Shown here: positions 37,276 through 49,700 of the stretch, piece by piece
Position numbering within the stretch: the stretch's first letter is position 1
Layout of the letters: the number at the start of each line of letters is the position of its first letter
Assembly (NCBI RefSeq): GCF_027943255.1
Contig: NC_072896.1
Location: 49,688,501 to 49,752,500 of the forward strand
From: Anastrepha obliqua
Taxonomy: Eukaryota > Arthropoda > Insecta > Diptera > Tephritidae
Direction of reading: 5' to 3'
Length of the DNA: 64,000 nucleotides
The notes under the pieces: generated by a model
Databases searched by the model: none
Told to the model about the DNA's origin: nothing
The model's input: the letters and a program-made list of their open reading frames with translations, nothing else
Made by a program: the position numbers and the translations under genes

Positions 37276-38355
37276 ATGAGAACAAAACGAAATGCATACG
37301 AGTGCAAATACTTCGCGGTGGTTTTGTATACATTATTTTTTACTGGATTCGTGTACGGATTGGAAGATGATCGTCCTGTCAATAGCCGTGATAACCTTAT
37401 TTCGTGGCATCTATTAGACACTACGAAAATACTACTAAACGCCACAAATAATATTGTGGTCTCGCCAAAAAATCTAACATCACTACTTAAGGCACCTCCA
37501 CAAATAGATTTACGTTTTGGTAACACCAACAGCCAGACGCCAGGACAAGGCATAATTCTTATCGAATCTAGAAAAAAACTAAGAAACCCCGAACAATTAG
37601 AATTGTTTTATCATGGCAAAATCCAAGAAATTTCTTTTAACGAAAAAACCAAAGTGCTCAAAGCTATCAATGACTGGGGAAACCGCACTACAGATCAGAA
37701 ATTCTCCAGATTTTTTACATCAGAATCCGAATTAAACGATTTGGAAGTTCTAATTATTAATATATTTCACTTCAACGAGACTTTACAAGTAAATTTCAAA
37801 TATAGTGTGAATGAAACATTTTACGTTACACCAAAAAATATAATAAAAGTGCCATCTGTGGAAACTACTGATTATTTCGACTACCTAGATTCGCAAATCT
37901 TGGATGCCAAAGTATTGCGTCTACCATATAGCAGTAACTTATCAATGTATATACTTTTACCACACACTAAACAAGGTGTTGACGAATTGCTCAATAATCT
38001 AGGACATGAGCAGCTGAAGCGTATGCAGTGGATGATGGAGGAGTCGCGGGTGAATGTATTGTTACCAAAATTCAAGTTCTTCTTCAAAACGAACCTTGAA
38101 GAAAATATTCGGCCATCCAACCATATATTTGATGTAGATCTACAGTTCGCATTTGGCGAACTAGTTGATAAGGTGAATATTTTCCATATAACTACGATAA
38201 ATTTTGATGGAAATGGTAAAGGAACGGCAGACTCAAAAATACGTCAATCTAAATATGAAAAATTTCATGTGGATCGCCCCTTTGTCGTTTATATTGAAGA
38301 AGATAGCACAGGTGATATTATATGTATAGCCAAAGTGTTAAATCCTGCTATGTAA
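37276..38355 (+). CDS. Serpin-like secreted protein with degenerate reactive-centre loop
   Basis: An intronless ORF of 359 residues from the ATG at 37276; upstream in-frame codons include no better ATG. The N-terminus MRTKRNAYECKY is followed by a hydrophobic run (FAVVLYTLFFTGFVYG), a likely signal peptide. Serpin landmarks: VVSPKNLTSLL, LPYSSNLSMYILLPHTKQGV, LLPKFKFFFKTNLEENI, VDRPFVVYIEE and the terminal IICIAKVLNP. Serpins normally carry a Gly/Ala-rich hinge before the scissile loop. Here that stretch is INFDGNGKGTADSKIRQSKY, with no alanine run and a shortened loop, so protease trapping is unlikely. Full serpin length otherwise suggests a retained but non-inhibitory role, though a decaying gene is possible. 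It sits between inverted repeat arms. Confidence 0.8.
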   Translation: MRTKRNAYECKYFAVVLYTLFFTGFVYGLEDDRPVNSRDNLISWHLLDTTKILLNATNNIVVSPKNLTSLLKAPPQIDLRFGNTNSQTPGQGIILIESRKKLRNPEQLELFYHGKIQEISFNEKTKVLKAINDWGNRTTDQKFSRFFTSESELNDLEVLIINIFHFNETLQVNFKYSVNETFYVTPKNIIKVPSVETTDYFDYLDSQILDAKVLRLPYSSNLSMYILLPHTKQGVDELLNNLGHEQLKRMQWMMEESRVNVLLPKFKFFFKTNLEENIRPSNHIFDVDLQFAFGELVDKVNIFHITTINFDGNGKGTADSKIRQSKYEKFHVDRPFVVYIEEDSTGDIICIAKVLNPAM

Positions 38356-38444
38356 TGGTTCAGTTTCACTTATTTAATATAATATAAATATATGCATGCG
38401 TTCGTAATCCGATCTGAAAATGCAATCAGTATGCAAGCTTTAAG

Positions 38445-38450
38445 AATAAA
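38445..38450 (+). terminator. Serpin polyadenylation signal
   Basis: AATAAA about 90 nt after the serpin stop, immediately repeated as AATAAATAAA. Confidence 0.6.
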
Positions 38451-38609
38451 TAAACACAAAATACATTTATAGCTGCGTTTCTATTTTTCTCAGCTATTTT
38501 GGGCAACAGCTATAGAAGGGTCTATGTAGTGGTTTCTTTTTAAAAATTCAAAACAATTACCAAAATCTCATTTTTTTCGGTATATAATTGGTTTATTCCA
38601 ACGCGCAAA

Positions 38610-39302
38610 TATTCGCATTATTTATGGAAAACGATTTCATTCATGCGTCTAAAAATACGTTCACATATGAAGTGATTACCAATAAATCCAGAAAAATAAC
38701 CTACCGGTTCACATATGGCAGATTAGCTGCAAAGATGACAATCAGCTGTAGACTGCTTGGAAAGGTTTTTCTTCATAGAAATTTATTTGATGTAATATTT
38801 TGGAGTTTTTGTTTTGGGTAAGTAAAGAAAAGGCAAAGAGAAGCAATAGTTCATTTAATTGCACAAAAGGCTGCTAGTAATAGGCAGTTGGAGGAAATCC
38901 GTGAACGACGTCTACTGAGGTTACCAAAAAATTATGGCAGCAATACGCATGCCAAATTCGATATTACATTTTATAAGGCAATGACCGGTCAATGCGTCTA
39001 TAGACATACGCTTTTTTCTGTTATATGAATATAAATATATATTATATATATAAATATTATCTAACAAAAATGTTATCAGAATTATGTCCACAAACCACGA
39101 TTCTTTGCTGGCGTCCATTTTATTTAGTTTTTACATTGACGTTATCCTAATAATAATTATCGATAACACAGAAACCACAGGGGAAAAAGTATTTTTATAA
39201 TCTAAGATTATTTTATAATCTCGAATTTCGGGAGAGAAATTTTGTATGGGTTGTATTCTCGCCTTTTAATTAAGGATTGGGAGTTAAGCTCACAAAAGTA
39301 GT
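38610..39302 (+). repeat. Right arm of a large inverted duplication
   Basis: This is the counterpart of 35352-36010 in opposite orientation, with a short reading frame (LEEIRERRLLRLPKNYGSNT) matching the one in the left arm. The serpin, a SINE and element D lie between the arms. Confidence 0.65.
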
Positions 39303-39810
39303 TAACTCGGCTGGCTTCAAAGCAGCGCATCCAATTAATCCAGTTTTCCAAGGCCTTGATGATGCTTTCTCGCTCTATCTCTTGAATGCCTCGTTCAATA
39401 TTCGCCCTAAGGGCCTGAATTGTTCATGGATTTATTGCATAAGATCGGTAATTCACGACATCCCACAAAAACTTTCTAATGGCGTCAAATCGCAGCTCCA
39501 AATTACGAATTGACATCGCCGAGACAGCTGATGACACGCTTTCCGAACTTGGTGCGCAACAGATCAATTGTTGCATGGGCTGTGTGGCACGGTGCGCCAT
39601 TCTGCTGGAGCCAAAGATCGTCCAAGTGCATGCCTTCAATTTCCGGTCACAACAAATCCGGTCGAAATGGCGTTTAAAACCCCATTTTTAGAGAAAATTA
39701 AAAAAAAATTCGCATCAAACTGTCATTTTCTGAGGATCTTTGATCCACAAAAGGAGCTCCGCTGGCTCATCCAAGCTGCGTTAGCCATTTGCGCGAAATA
39801 GCATCGAATC
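39265..39810 (-). mobile_element. Degenerate mariner/IS630-like transposase fragment
   Basis: On the minus strand, 39620 downwards gives HLDDLWLQQNGAPCHTAHAT (second catalytic block) in one frame and NLELRFDAIRKFLWDVVNYR (third block region) in another, then ANIERGIQEIERESIIKAL. Frames are broken and no ends were found. Confidence 0.6.
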
Positions 39811-40486
39811 CGTATAAAAAACTGTATCAGTACCATTTAAACTCGTTTAATTTAATATCAAAGTTCGAGCGATCTTAATGAAAACTTCTCTATTTGTACT
39901 AATGTTTGTTCGTTTGCTGGAAAATTGTTATGATTCAAAACAAACCTGTTTGAAATTAGTATGCAAAATTAATCGCCTTTTTAAATCGGACTAAAAATGG
40001 TTAATCTTTTTTCCAAGACCCAGAAATTCTTAACCATATAAAGATTTCCCTGAAAACTTGTGATTGTGAATTTTTATTAGCTCCAAAATATACTTGGAAA
40101 ATTTAAATCGAAAAAACGTAGGCGCTCGCAATAAATGTAGGTTAGTTGAAAATTATTTAGGCAAAAATAAAATAATGTGAGCTTTTAAGTGAAATTAGTT
40201 TTTTTATTCTGCGTCAACTTCAATCCACTATCCTTAATGATCCTAAATTATTTTTACACCATATCTGTCATTTATCTTTGTAAGATAGTTGAGCAAAGAG
40301 GGCACTTTAAAATTAGAAATATGGTAGTTTATCGGTTCTATGCTTAAAGCTCACATTAAGGAAATATTTATATAAAAAATCGCACAAAAAATTTCTTATA
40401 CAATTTTTATTTCTGTATTTCTTTTGTTTTATTTTTTCTTGCGCTCTCCAATTTTCTTCAATGAAATCTTATATTGTTGTGGTAAG
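39811..40486. other. Region 3' of the last recognised 4E-T exon, nothing recognised
   Basis: AT-rich, with no exon that I can support on the minus strand although the terminal exon of 4E-T should lie in or beyond it. Confidence 0.35.
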
Positions 40487-40650
40487 TCTACCATAAAAAC
40501 CCTGCCAAGTACAGAGAAGTTATCGGTCGTTGTATATCTCAGGCAGTTTCGACAGGACTGATATGGCAGAGCCGAATGGAAAGAGGTGTTAGATGAATGG
40601 GTTTACGAGGGGTAAGTATGTGAAGAGGTGGTTAGTTTCATGTGGGATAC
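40487..40650. repeat. Dispersed repeat copy (with 56281-56480)
   Basis: Shares ATCGGTCGT, TTCGACAGG, AGGTGTTAGA and TGTGAAGAGGTGGTTAGT, in the same order and spacing, with 56281-56480. Confidence 0.6.
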
Positions 40651-40722
40651 CATCACATTATAAATAGATGTTTAAGACGTTTTTTATACAATGTAGATAC
40701 AAATGTGCCGTACAAAACTCAC

Positions 40723-43700
40723 CTAATCCAGTTGAGAGTATCGGCGTTTGTTGCTGAATCTGATCTATGCCAAACCCATTTCCTACTCCACCCCAGCTGG
40801 TGTTAGTATCATTTTTGGTATTGTAATGACAACGATTGCGAGTTTCTGTGTGATTATTATCGACTGATGACGATTGTTGCTGCTGGAATTCGCTATCTGA
40901 GGTATTAGATTTGATATGAGAGGGTGGCACCGATGAATTTCCACTATTTGTAAATTTGCTTGAAAATGATCGTCGTCGAGGAGCTGCCTGTATATTATTG
41001 ACGTTGCTGTAATTCATATTCCGATAGACGCCAGCGCCACTATGACTTGATTGCGATTTTGAAGGATGCACACCATTTGTGAGGCCAGTTTTAGATGATA
41101 CTGCTTCCACAGAGTCCACCATACCATTGGAATCATTAAATAGATTCTGCAATGCTTGCAGTCGTCTACTGCTACTACCGACTATGGTACGATTAACTTG
41201 ACTACCGTGATTGGCGGTAGATGTTGTTGCTGTTGGCATGCCGGCACCACTTAAGCGACTTTGAGTTGCTAGCTGATGCTGATGCTGTTGCTGTTGCTGC
41301 TTATTTGCTGTAACTGCAACAGCAGCAGCAGCAGCCGTAGCTACTGCATTCAATTGTAATATCTTTTGCATGCCCAATATGTTCGATTGTTGCTCTTCGA
41401 ATTTTCGCTTTGCCAATGCATTTTGCATTATCGATTTGGTGTGATTCTGTAATTCTTCTGTTGTCATGGGTTGTAATGAAAATGGATAACGTTGAATATT
41501 ACTCTGTTGTTGATGTTGATGCTGTTGTTGTGCGGCCAAGGTTTGTTGCATTATTGCATAATTTTGTAGATTTTGTAACTGATTTAGAACCAAACTATTA
41601 GAGAATGCATCAAACGGGTGCTGTTGTGAAGATTGCTGGCTTGAATAAGACTGATGCTGAGCATGGGTATGAGAAAATTGCGTTTGCAACGGATGTGTCT
41701 GCTGTGTAGAGGTAAAAGTTAGTACTGCAGTTATGGCCTCGCGATCGCGCTGAGGCAAACGTGGGTTGGATAGTTGAACTAGTAGACCGTGTTTCGATAT
41801 CTCGCCTAAAATTAGGAACGAAAAAATGTCGAATATGTTTTTTTTTATTTTTATTTAAATATTAATTTTTTCAATCTTCATTTATAATTAAGACTAGTAT
41901 GTGGCTAATAAAATAGATGTAATACCTATATATCTTTTTTTTCTGAATTTAAAATCTTTTAAAAATTAGGATCTTCTGAATACGTATATGATGTGCTCCA
42001 GAAGAAATAGCTGAAAAAATAACACAAACAACGAGCAGAATTCCTTTTTTCAATCATGTTAACCTTTAAGAATGGGCAGTTCTTTTTCGGGCATGGGGTC
42101 TCACAGACTTCTAAATCTTCAGTTATACATTAACAGAGATGTCTAATAAATTTGAGGAACAAAGACTAGAAAGGCGGTAAATAAGTCTTGAATAAAAAAT
42201 TGAAATGAAATAATACATTTTTATTGTAAAGAACCAAAAAATATCAAAATTAATACATTAGCGTTTCCAACCCTCTTTGACAAGAGATCCCTTGTCAACA
42301 GCTAAAAGTTAACATAATCCAAATCGGCTCTTAACGAATTTGAAAGAATCAGCTGATTGGCTGACGTAACCGAGGTCATGGCTGCAGTTTGTTTACGAAA
42401 AAACTGAGATTGCGCTGGTGATATACAAAAAAAAAAACAACCAATGACTCTTCGTTGGCGTGTGAGCAACAACTTATTGGACGAGAGTGTGAATACATAT
42501 GAAATGACCGTGCACATAACACACATGATCGTGATAACAATTTTTATTTTCACAATAGCTAAATAGCAAACCTGGTAATCTATTATCCCTGCGAGTACCC
42601 GGTGTCGTGGCAGCCGAAGTTTACTCGCTCTATTTCGTTTTTCATCACAGCTAAAGGCCAAATCTACAATCTCTGACAAACCTCCAAACTATTGAAACAA
42701 GTTTCTGGTTAAATACTCGAACTATTTTACCAATTGGTAACAGCTTCGCCCGGAACACAATTCAAAAGTTGGAAGTCTCTTTATATATAAAAATGAATGT
42801 TTGTCTGTATGTCATCGATGAACTCAAAAACTAATGGACCGATTATTATAAAAGTTGGTAAACTATATATATGTATTTTTCCACGGAGAAGGTTTGTAGA
42901 ATATGCTCCGTGATGCCACTCGCCACCAGGTGGCGCTGCAGAGTACCAACTTCTGCCCCGTTCAACCGATTGTCATAAAAATTAGTATGACCACGTATTT
43001 TTACACAGAGGAAACGAATATGACATGTTCATAGATGTCTGCAGTTGTTTCCAGAACAACGCATTGCGTTTGACGGAATTATGCGTGCAATCACAGAACA
43101 AAGCGGTGGACTGTTTTCCATAGATGCACCCGGTGGTACAGGCAAAACTTTTCTTCTTTCACTAATTTTGGCAACCATACGATCACAAAATAATATTGCA
43201 CTGGCTATTGCATCATCTAGAATTGCGGACACTCTTTTGGATGGTGGACGAACAGGCATTCAGCATTGAAACTGCCGTTGAATTTGCAAAACAAAAACTC
43301 TGGAATGGGAAAAGTACTCCCAACGTGCCAAATTTTCATATGGGACGATGTACAATGTCTCACAAGAAAGCATTGGAAGCGCTTGATCGTACACTGCGAG
43401 ATTTGAGAGGAAACAGACGGATCTTCGGTGGCGCACTCATTTTATTGTCTGGTGATTTTCGACAAATAATAATGGGCAATATTTGTCGAAAATCACCACG
43501 TTCAACACCCGCTGATGAATTTAATGCATGTCTTAAATCATCAGTTCTATGGCGTCGTTTACAGAAATTGACTTTGAAAACGAACTTGCGTGTACAACTA
43601 CAACGGGATGCATCGGCTGGAAATTTTGCAAAAGACGAGGTTGTCAACTATCCAACTGAATTCTTGAATTCGTTTGATTTGCCAGACATGCCGCCTGCTT

Positions 43701-46700
43701 TTTCTTTAAAGTTATTTTTCTTAAATTTTAGTTGTAGCAATGCGCGCCGGGTACAGCTAGTTTTTTATAAAAATAAAAATATAATAAAAATAAACAGTCA
43801 AAACACACAGGTGTTTCCATATAAGAACAAACGAATAAACGATTCAAATATACATATATATATATATAATATATAGATTCGTAGATAGAGCTAGATTGAT
43901 ATATGTAGATATATATATAACACAGGTGTACGTATATGTATGATACGATAACCTAAAGTTTCCTGTCCACTTTAGTTTTTAACTACCCACCTTTAGCTAA
44001 TCCCAATAGTAGATATTGCGCTTCCGGACGACTCAAAATTGCTTTCATATGTAAATTCGCAAGCAACAGTTGTTGTTGTTGTTGTTGATATTGCTGCTGT
44101 TTAAGTATAAAGTTAGAGATGTTTTCATTACAAAATTGATTTTGTGACTGTTGTTGAGTTATCGCTGAATTTTGACCATCGCCTTTGCCAGTTATCTTTG
44201 AATTATGTGTTGTTGATTGCTTATTTTGAACAGGTTTGTTATTGTTATTATTATTATTGTTGTTGTTGTTGTTGTTGCTCTGCAATTGTCCCAATAATTG
44301 CTTGAAACTATCTGAATTTTGTAACAAATTATTATTTGAGTCTTGTATTTTATCTTGGCTGTGTTTATAGCTAAAATGTTTGTATTTATTAATATTGTTA
44401 TTATTTTTATCTTCATTATTATTATTATTTTTAATGCGATCAGTCAAGGAATTGCGGCGCCATTTAGCTTCCAATTCGTCTACCAAAGGCATATCGCCTA
44501 AAGTGGGATTAACATTTGAACTTAATGCCGGTTTTTGTTGTTGTTGTTCACTTGGTTTTTGTGCATTTAGAGCCTGCTGGAAGAACTCATTTAACGATGT
44601 TGATGAACCATTTTTATCAACACGCTCATGACCTTTTTTGCCACCCGCCGCGAAAAATGGTATAAATCTAGAGTGACCGCTAGGACTGTGATGTCCATTA
44701 CTGTCACTACCACCACCGTGCTGGCGTTGTTGTTGATGGGTATGTTTTGTTGAGGATCCTGAAAATTGATCATACTGAAAGGATATCGATTTCCTTTCTT
44801 CTTGCGTAGCAATACGATCCTGCAGATATTTGGTATTTTCTTTATCAGAATTCGTCGGCTTTTCATTTCCGCTTCGTGCTGTTGTATTAGTTTTTGAAAC
44901 CAGCTAAAAAAGATAAAAATTAAAGGATTAGTAAGTAATATTTAATTATCCCATTGTCAGATTTCACTTTCGATTTTTTTTATTGAAATTCGTGTACAGT
45001 ATGAGCATTTTTTTTAGTAATACTATTTTCGTGTTTGCAACTGTATATGCAAATATGATTAAATTTTTAATTTTCAATCAACTGGTTAATTTTTTTAGTT
45101 CTACCCATCGGTCACAAATCAGAAATAGGGAATGTAAAGGGCTTTCCAATAACAGGTGTTACAGGTGCATAGATTGCGCTATCGAGAGATGATTAACGAT
45201 TTTTATGGCCGGAATTGGATGGTATTGAGATTGGCAATGTTTATTTGCAACAAGACGGCGCTACGTGCCACACAAGCAACGAAAACATTGATCTTTTACG
45301 GGAAAAGTTTCCGGACCGTGTTATCGCTCGAAGAGGTAATCACAATTGGCCACCGAGATTTTGTGATTTAACACCTTGTGATTTTTTTTTTGGGGGGCCA
45401 CGTGAAAGAGAAGGTCTACGCTAACAGCCCAGGGTCGATTCAAGATCTCAAAGATGGAATTTGTGAGGCTATCGCGGACATAGGGCGGCCACTTTGCAAT
45501 TCGGTTATGGAAAATTTCATGAAAAGCATATTGTCCTGCAAGCGTGGTCGTGGTTATCATTTGCCTGATGTTATTTTCCACTATTAACGGCATACCTTCC
45601 TCTTTATTATGAAATAAACATCCGATCTTTTGTATTAAAAAATAGCATTTTTTTTTTTAATATCAAAATAACCTCTCTTATTAAAAACCCCTTTATGTAT
45701 GTATATAACTTACCATATTTCCATTTTCGTTGCGATTCTCCTTAGTGTCATCATTATCGTTTGATATCTCATTATCATTATCCTTAATATCGCTTTTCTT
45801 GCCGTGCTGATCTTCATCATCATCGAAGCCACACAACTCAATTGTATCTAAACGTGACGTAGGCCCACAGCTAAACCATTCCGGCTCTTCGTTGTGATTA
45901 TTATATTTATGCCGTTCGTTATCTTCTTTAAAACGATCCTTTGGATTCGAAACTACTAAAAAACCTGAAGTGACACGCTTCACATAATTGGCATTGGAAG
46001 CGGGTGGTAATGGTGTCTCTGAACGATCAGAATTCTTTGCAAATGCAGCCAGTGTATTTAACACCGGTCTAAACGATGTCTTCTCATTACGCATATTATC
46101 AACCTTACTTGTCTCAAAGAGTTTGAGAAGTCTTAGCTTACTTGATATATCATTATGTACTTGTTTATTTGAGCTTTCTTTCTCGTAGGTGGATTGAGAA
46201 TTTTCCGACGCAACTGTATTTGCCCATTTAACTCTGGGTAATCTGCCGCTGCCAATACGACGCTGGTTTGTAATAACTGCAGAGTCCTAAATACCGTAAT
46301 AAAAAAAAAACAAAATTCAATGAGTAATTTCCATATAAAAAAAACCTAAATGCATTCTAATAGAAATAAAGAAAAAATTATATATAGTCATATGGGCATT
46401 TCTCCAATGTCGAATGCGACATTCGTACGCATTCAAAGTGAAAAAAAAAACATATACCAAAACATTATTTTATTTTGACAAAAGGCGAAAGCTATAGCAC
46501 TTGATTAGCACTATGATTGGTGCTAAGGTTGATTTTGGGAAATTGTTCGTTTTCAAGATAATTACAAAAAATCAAGCCATTCGCATGCGACAAAAACAGA
46601 AGTCGCTTTCAAAGCAAAAAAATCAAACACTTTTTCAGCGAAACCTGAAGAAATATATTAATGCGACTAATTCTTAAATGTTATGCATTGATGTATCTTA

Positions 46701-49700
46701 ATAATTCTTTTTATTTTATTCAAATATATTAAGTAGTTTATTTTTTATTTAATTTTAATCACTGTCGCACGCGACACGTCGCATGCGACATTTTGTTCCA
46801 TCATACTTTTTATGTTTATTTTTTTACTTTTTATGTAATTAGACATGCAAAAGATGATTATAAATGATTTTTAATATATTCAATATATTTATTTTCACAA
46901 CCAAAATTATAAACTTAACAAAATATCTTCAATAAAGAAAAACAAAAATAAGTATATTAATCTTATATACTATGTAAAAACAAAGAACGGAAACTAACTT
47001 AACTGAGAATAGTATTACTAATGTCAAATAAAGTTCTTTTAATGGAATATGCAGTCCTAGCTGCTTCTAACTGTTGGCCATCGCAACAAAACGAATGCAA
47101 CATATTGTGCGGCATTTTATTCACTAACTGGACATGGCGAGGTCGCATTTTAAAAAAAGTTGATTTGCCTACCTCTTCACTGGGAAAATCTTTTTTAAAC
47201 AACTCATATGATTCAGACACCGTCATTAACATAAACCGCTTAGCTACTAATTTGCCTTCAATTATAATGGTGTCTTTCTTTCCCGAAGCTTCCACACTAA
47301 TATTATCATTCTGATAAAAAGCATTGATGGCATTAATTAGGCTTTCTGGCATGGTTCTGCTGGATTGGTTAACGTTTTTCTTTTCTTCAAACTGCTTATA
47401 TTTTTTTACCAGGACTTCAAGAACTTTTAGCCTTCTGTGCATGCCTTTTGGCATCGCTTTCTCCACTTTTTTAACAGCTTTCGCCAAGGTTTGTCTACAT
47501 TCGTAAGATGCGTTTTGGCTTTGACGTGCATATGACATTCCCGTTTCTAAGAGGTTTTGGCGCCTCTCTCGTTGTCGTATGCGATTATATTTCCGTCATA
47601 CTTTAACTGAAAAATTCGACTTTTTTAGTTTCAGATGATTCTACGACGAATGCCGATTGGCACCGCAGAGCACCTCTCGAAAAACATGTCTCCAAAAAAA
47701 CTCTGTCATGGGCTTATTTGTCAATATTTTATTATTAATATTTTTTAAAAACTTATTGAAAAGATGTACAATAACATGCAACTGATTTTATTAAAGTATC
47801 TTAAGCCATATTTCTGTAAAAAATTCAAAAAAAGTGTTTTTTTTTAGCGCTAAACCCTACTACCCCCTTAAGATGTCATAGCGTCCGACAGATAAGCATA
47901 AAATTATTCAAAGAATGCGCTTAAAAAAATAAATAAATAATTGGTGTTTGACCGAGCGCCTCCTCCTATTTGTGGTGTGTGTCTTGCTGTTGTTCTACGA
48001 AATGGAGGGACCTACAGTTTTATGCCGACTAACATGCCGAACTATAAATGGTTTTTTATGAGGAGCTTTTTCATGGCAGAAATACACTCGAAGGTGTGCC
48101 ATTGCCTGCCGAACGCGCTTACCTTACATAAATATGTACAATAAGAGAACTTTATTAAAATTAGAAAAATGAGAAAAATATTTATGTACACAATTATTTT
48201 TATATTTTATATTATTATTTTATTTCTATAGGTCTCGCAGACACAACAAATTCATCGTTCCAACATTTATATTAATTACCTAGATTATTTTTCATTAACG
48301 CTGTTAAAGTGTGGAGCTCATTACCCGACTCTGTGAAGGCTGGACTTAACAGATTTAACTTCAGGGCACAAGTTACTTTAAGTGTTTGATTGCATTAAAT
48401 TATGGTATTAAATTTTTCTCTACATTCTCTAATTACTACTTTTGTTTTACTTTTCTAAATCCTTCTTTTCTTTTCCTACTACTTCTTTTCTTCTTATTAT
48501 TATAGTTAAGTTAAATATATTGGATTGATTTGTTAATGAACTGGTGTAAAATTTAGATTAAGAAACTTTTATGTTAAAAATATTCCAATTGTATATAATA
48601 TTGTTAAAGTACTATTAAAAGACCTTAGTCTTACTATGTACTATTTATATACAGTATTGGCCAAAACTAAAGCACCCCCCTAATGGCATTTCAAATAATG
48701 CTAAATCTCTCAATCAAACATCTTGAAATATGGCATATACATATGTCATGTGTTTCCTTGTTACTTGAGTATTTATAAAATATAAAACCAAATATACAGC
48801 GTTTTGGTTATACTGGAAAAAAAATTGATGTTCATATTATTTATTTGTTTTGTTGTTTTTAAGTTAATTTCTCTTCCTAACGGTATTTAAAGCTGAGTCA
48901 AAGTTCGTTAGAATAATTTGTGCAAAACACGTGCGGATTTAGCAGTGATGGTAAATGTAGGGAAAATTCCCTACATGTAGGGATTTTTGTCGAAAAATGT
49001 GGGTGTAGGGAAAAGAAGGACAGATTTTTTTAAATTCTGTAAATGTAGGGAATTTTCAAGAAGGACAGAAAAAATTTTAAAATAGCGGGGTAAAATTAAA
49101 GAAGTTCATTTAAAATAAAAATCCGCAGTAGGATTTCATGCCAGATTTCTTTTCTTTATGGCAGCATACTTTTAAAAGCGTTAATACGGCAACATTGCCC
49201 TTTTTCTCTTCGTTAACGCTAACACGATTTTTTCTTTGCGCGAAAATTGTTAGTTGTCCCACGTTTTCTGGTGCTTTTCACTTTTGAAATAAGTTTGCAA
49301 TTATTTTAGTTTTAGCTTTTTTTATATTTAAAATTCATATATTTTACAGAAATGAGCTCCTCCTCTTCGACTGACTCTTCGGAGGAACACCAGAAAAAAC
49401 AATGCAAGTATCGGAAACAAAAGTTCAATAACAAGTGGCTTGACGACGACAATTTTAGTGGATGGTTGGAAGCTGTGGCTTACGATCCATTCAAATGCAA
49501 ATGAGCAGCGTGCGACAGAGTTTTGAGCTGTGGCAAGTCTGATTTACAGAAGCACGCCAAAACAAAAATGCACCAAAATATATGAAGGCGTTTAAAAAGA
49601 CATCTAAAATAAACAGCTTTTTTTAGAAAAAGCGAGTAAACCAAAAGGTTCCAGAAATTTCGAAATAACACTTAGCATGTTCTTCGCTGAGCATAATGTT

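Noticed and set aside
41410..41601. Plus-strand ORF opposite 4E-T exon 5
   Set aside because: Antisense shadow of the poly-Gln region.
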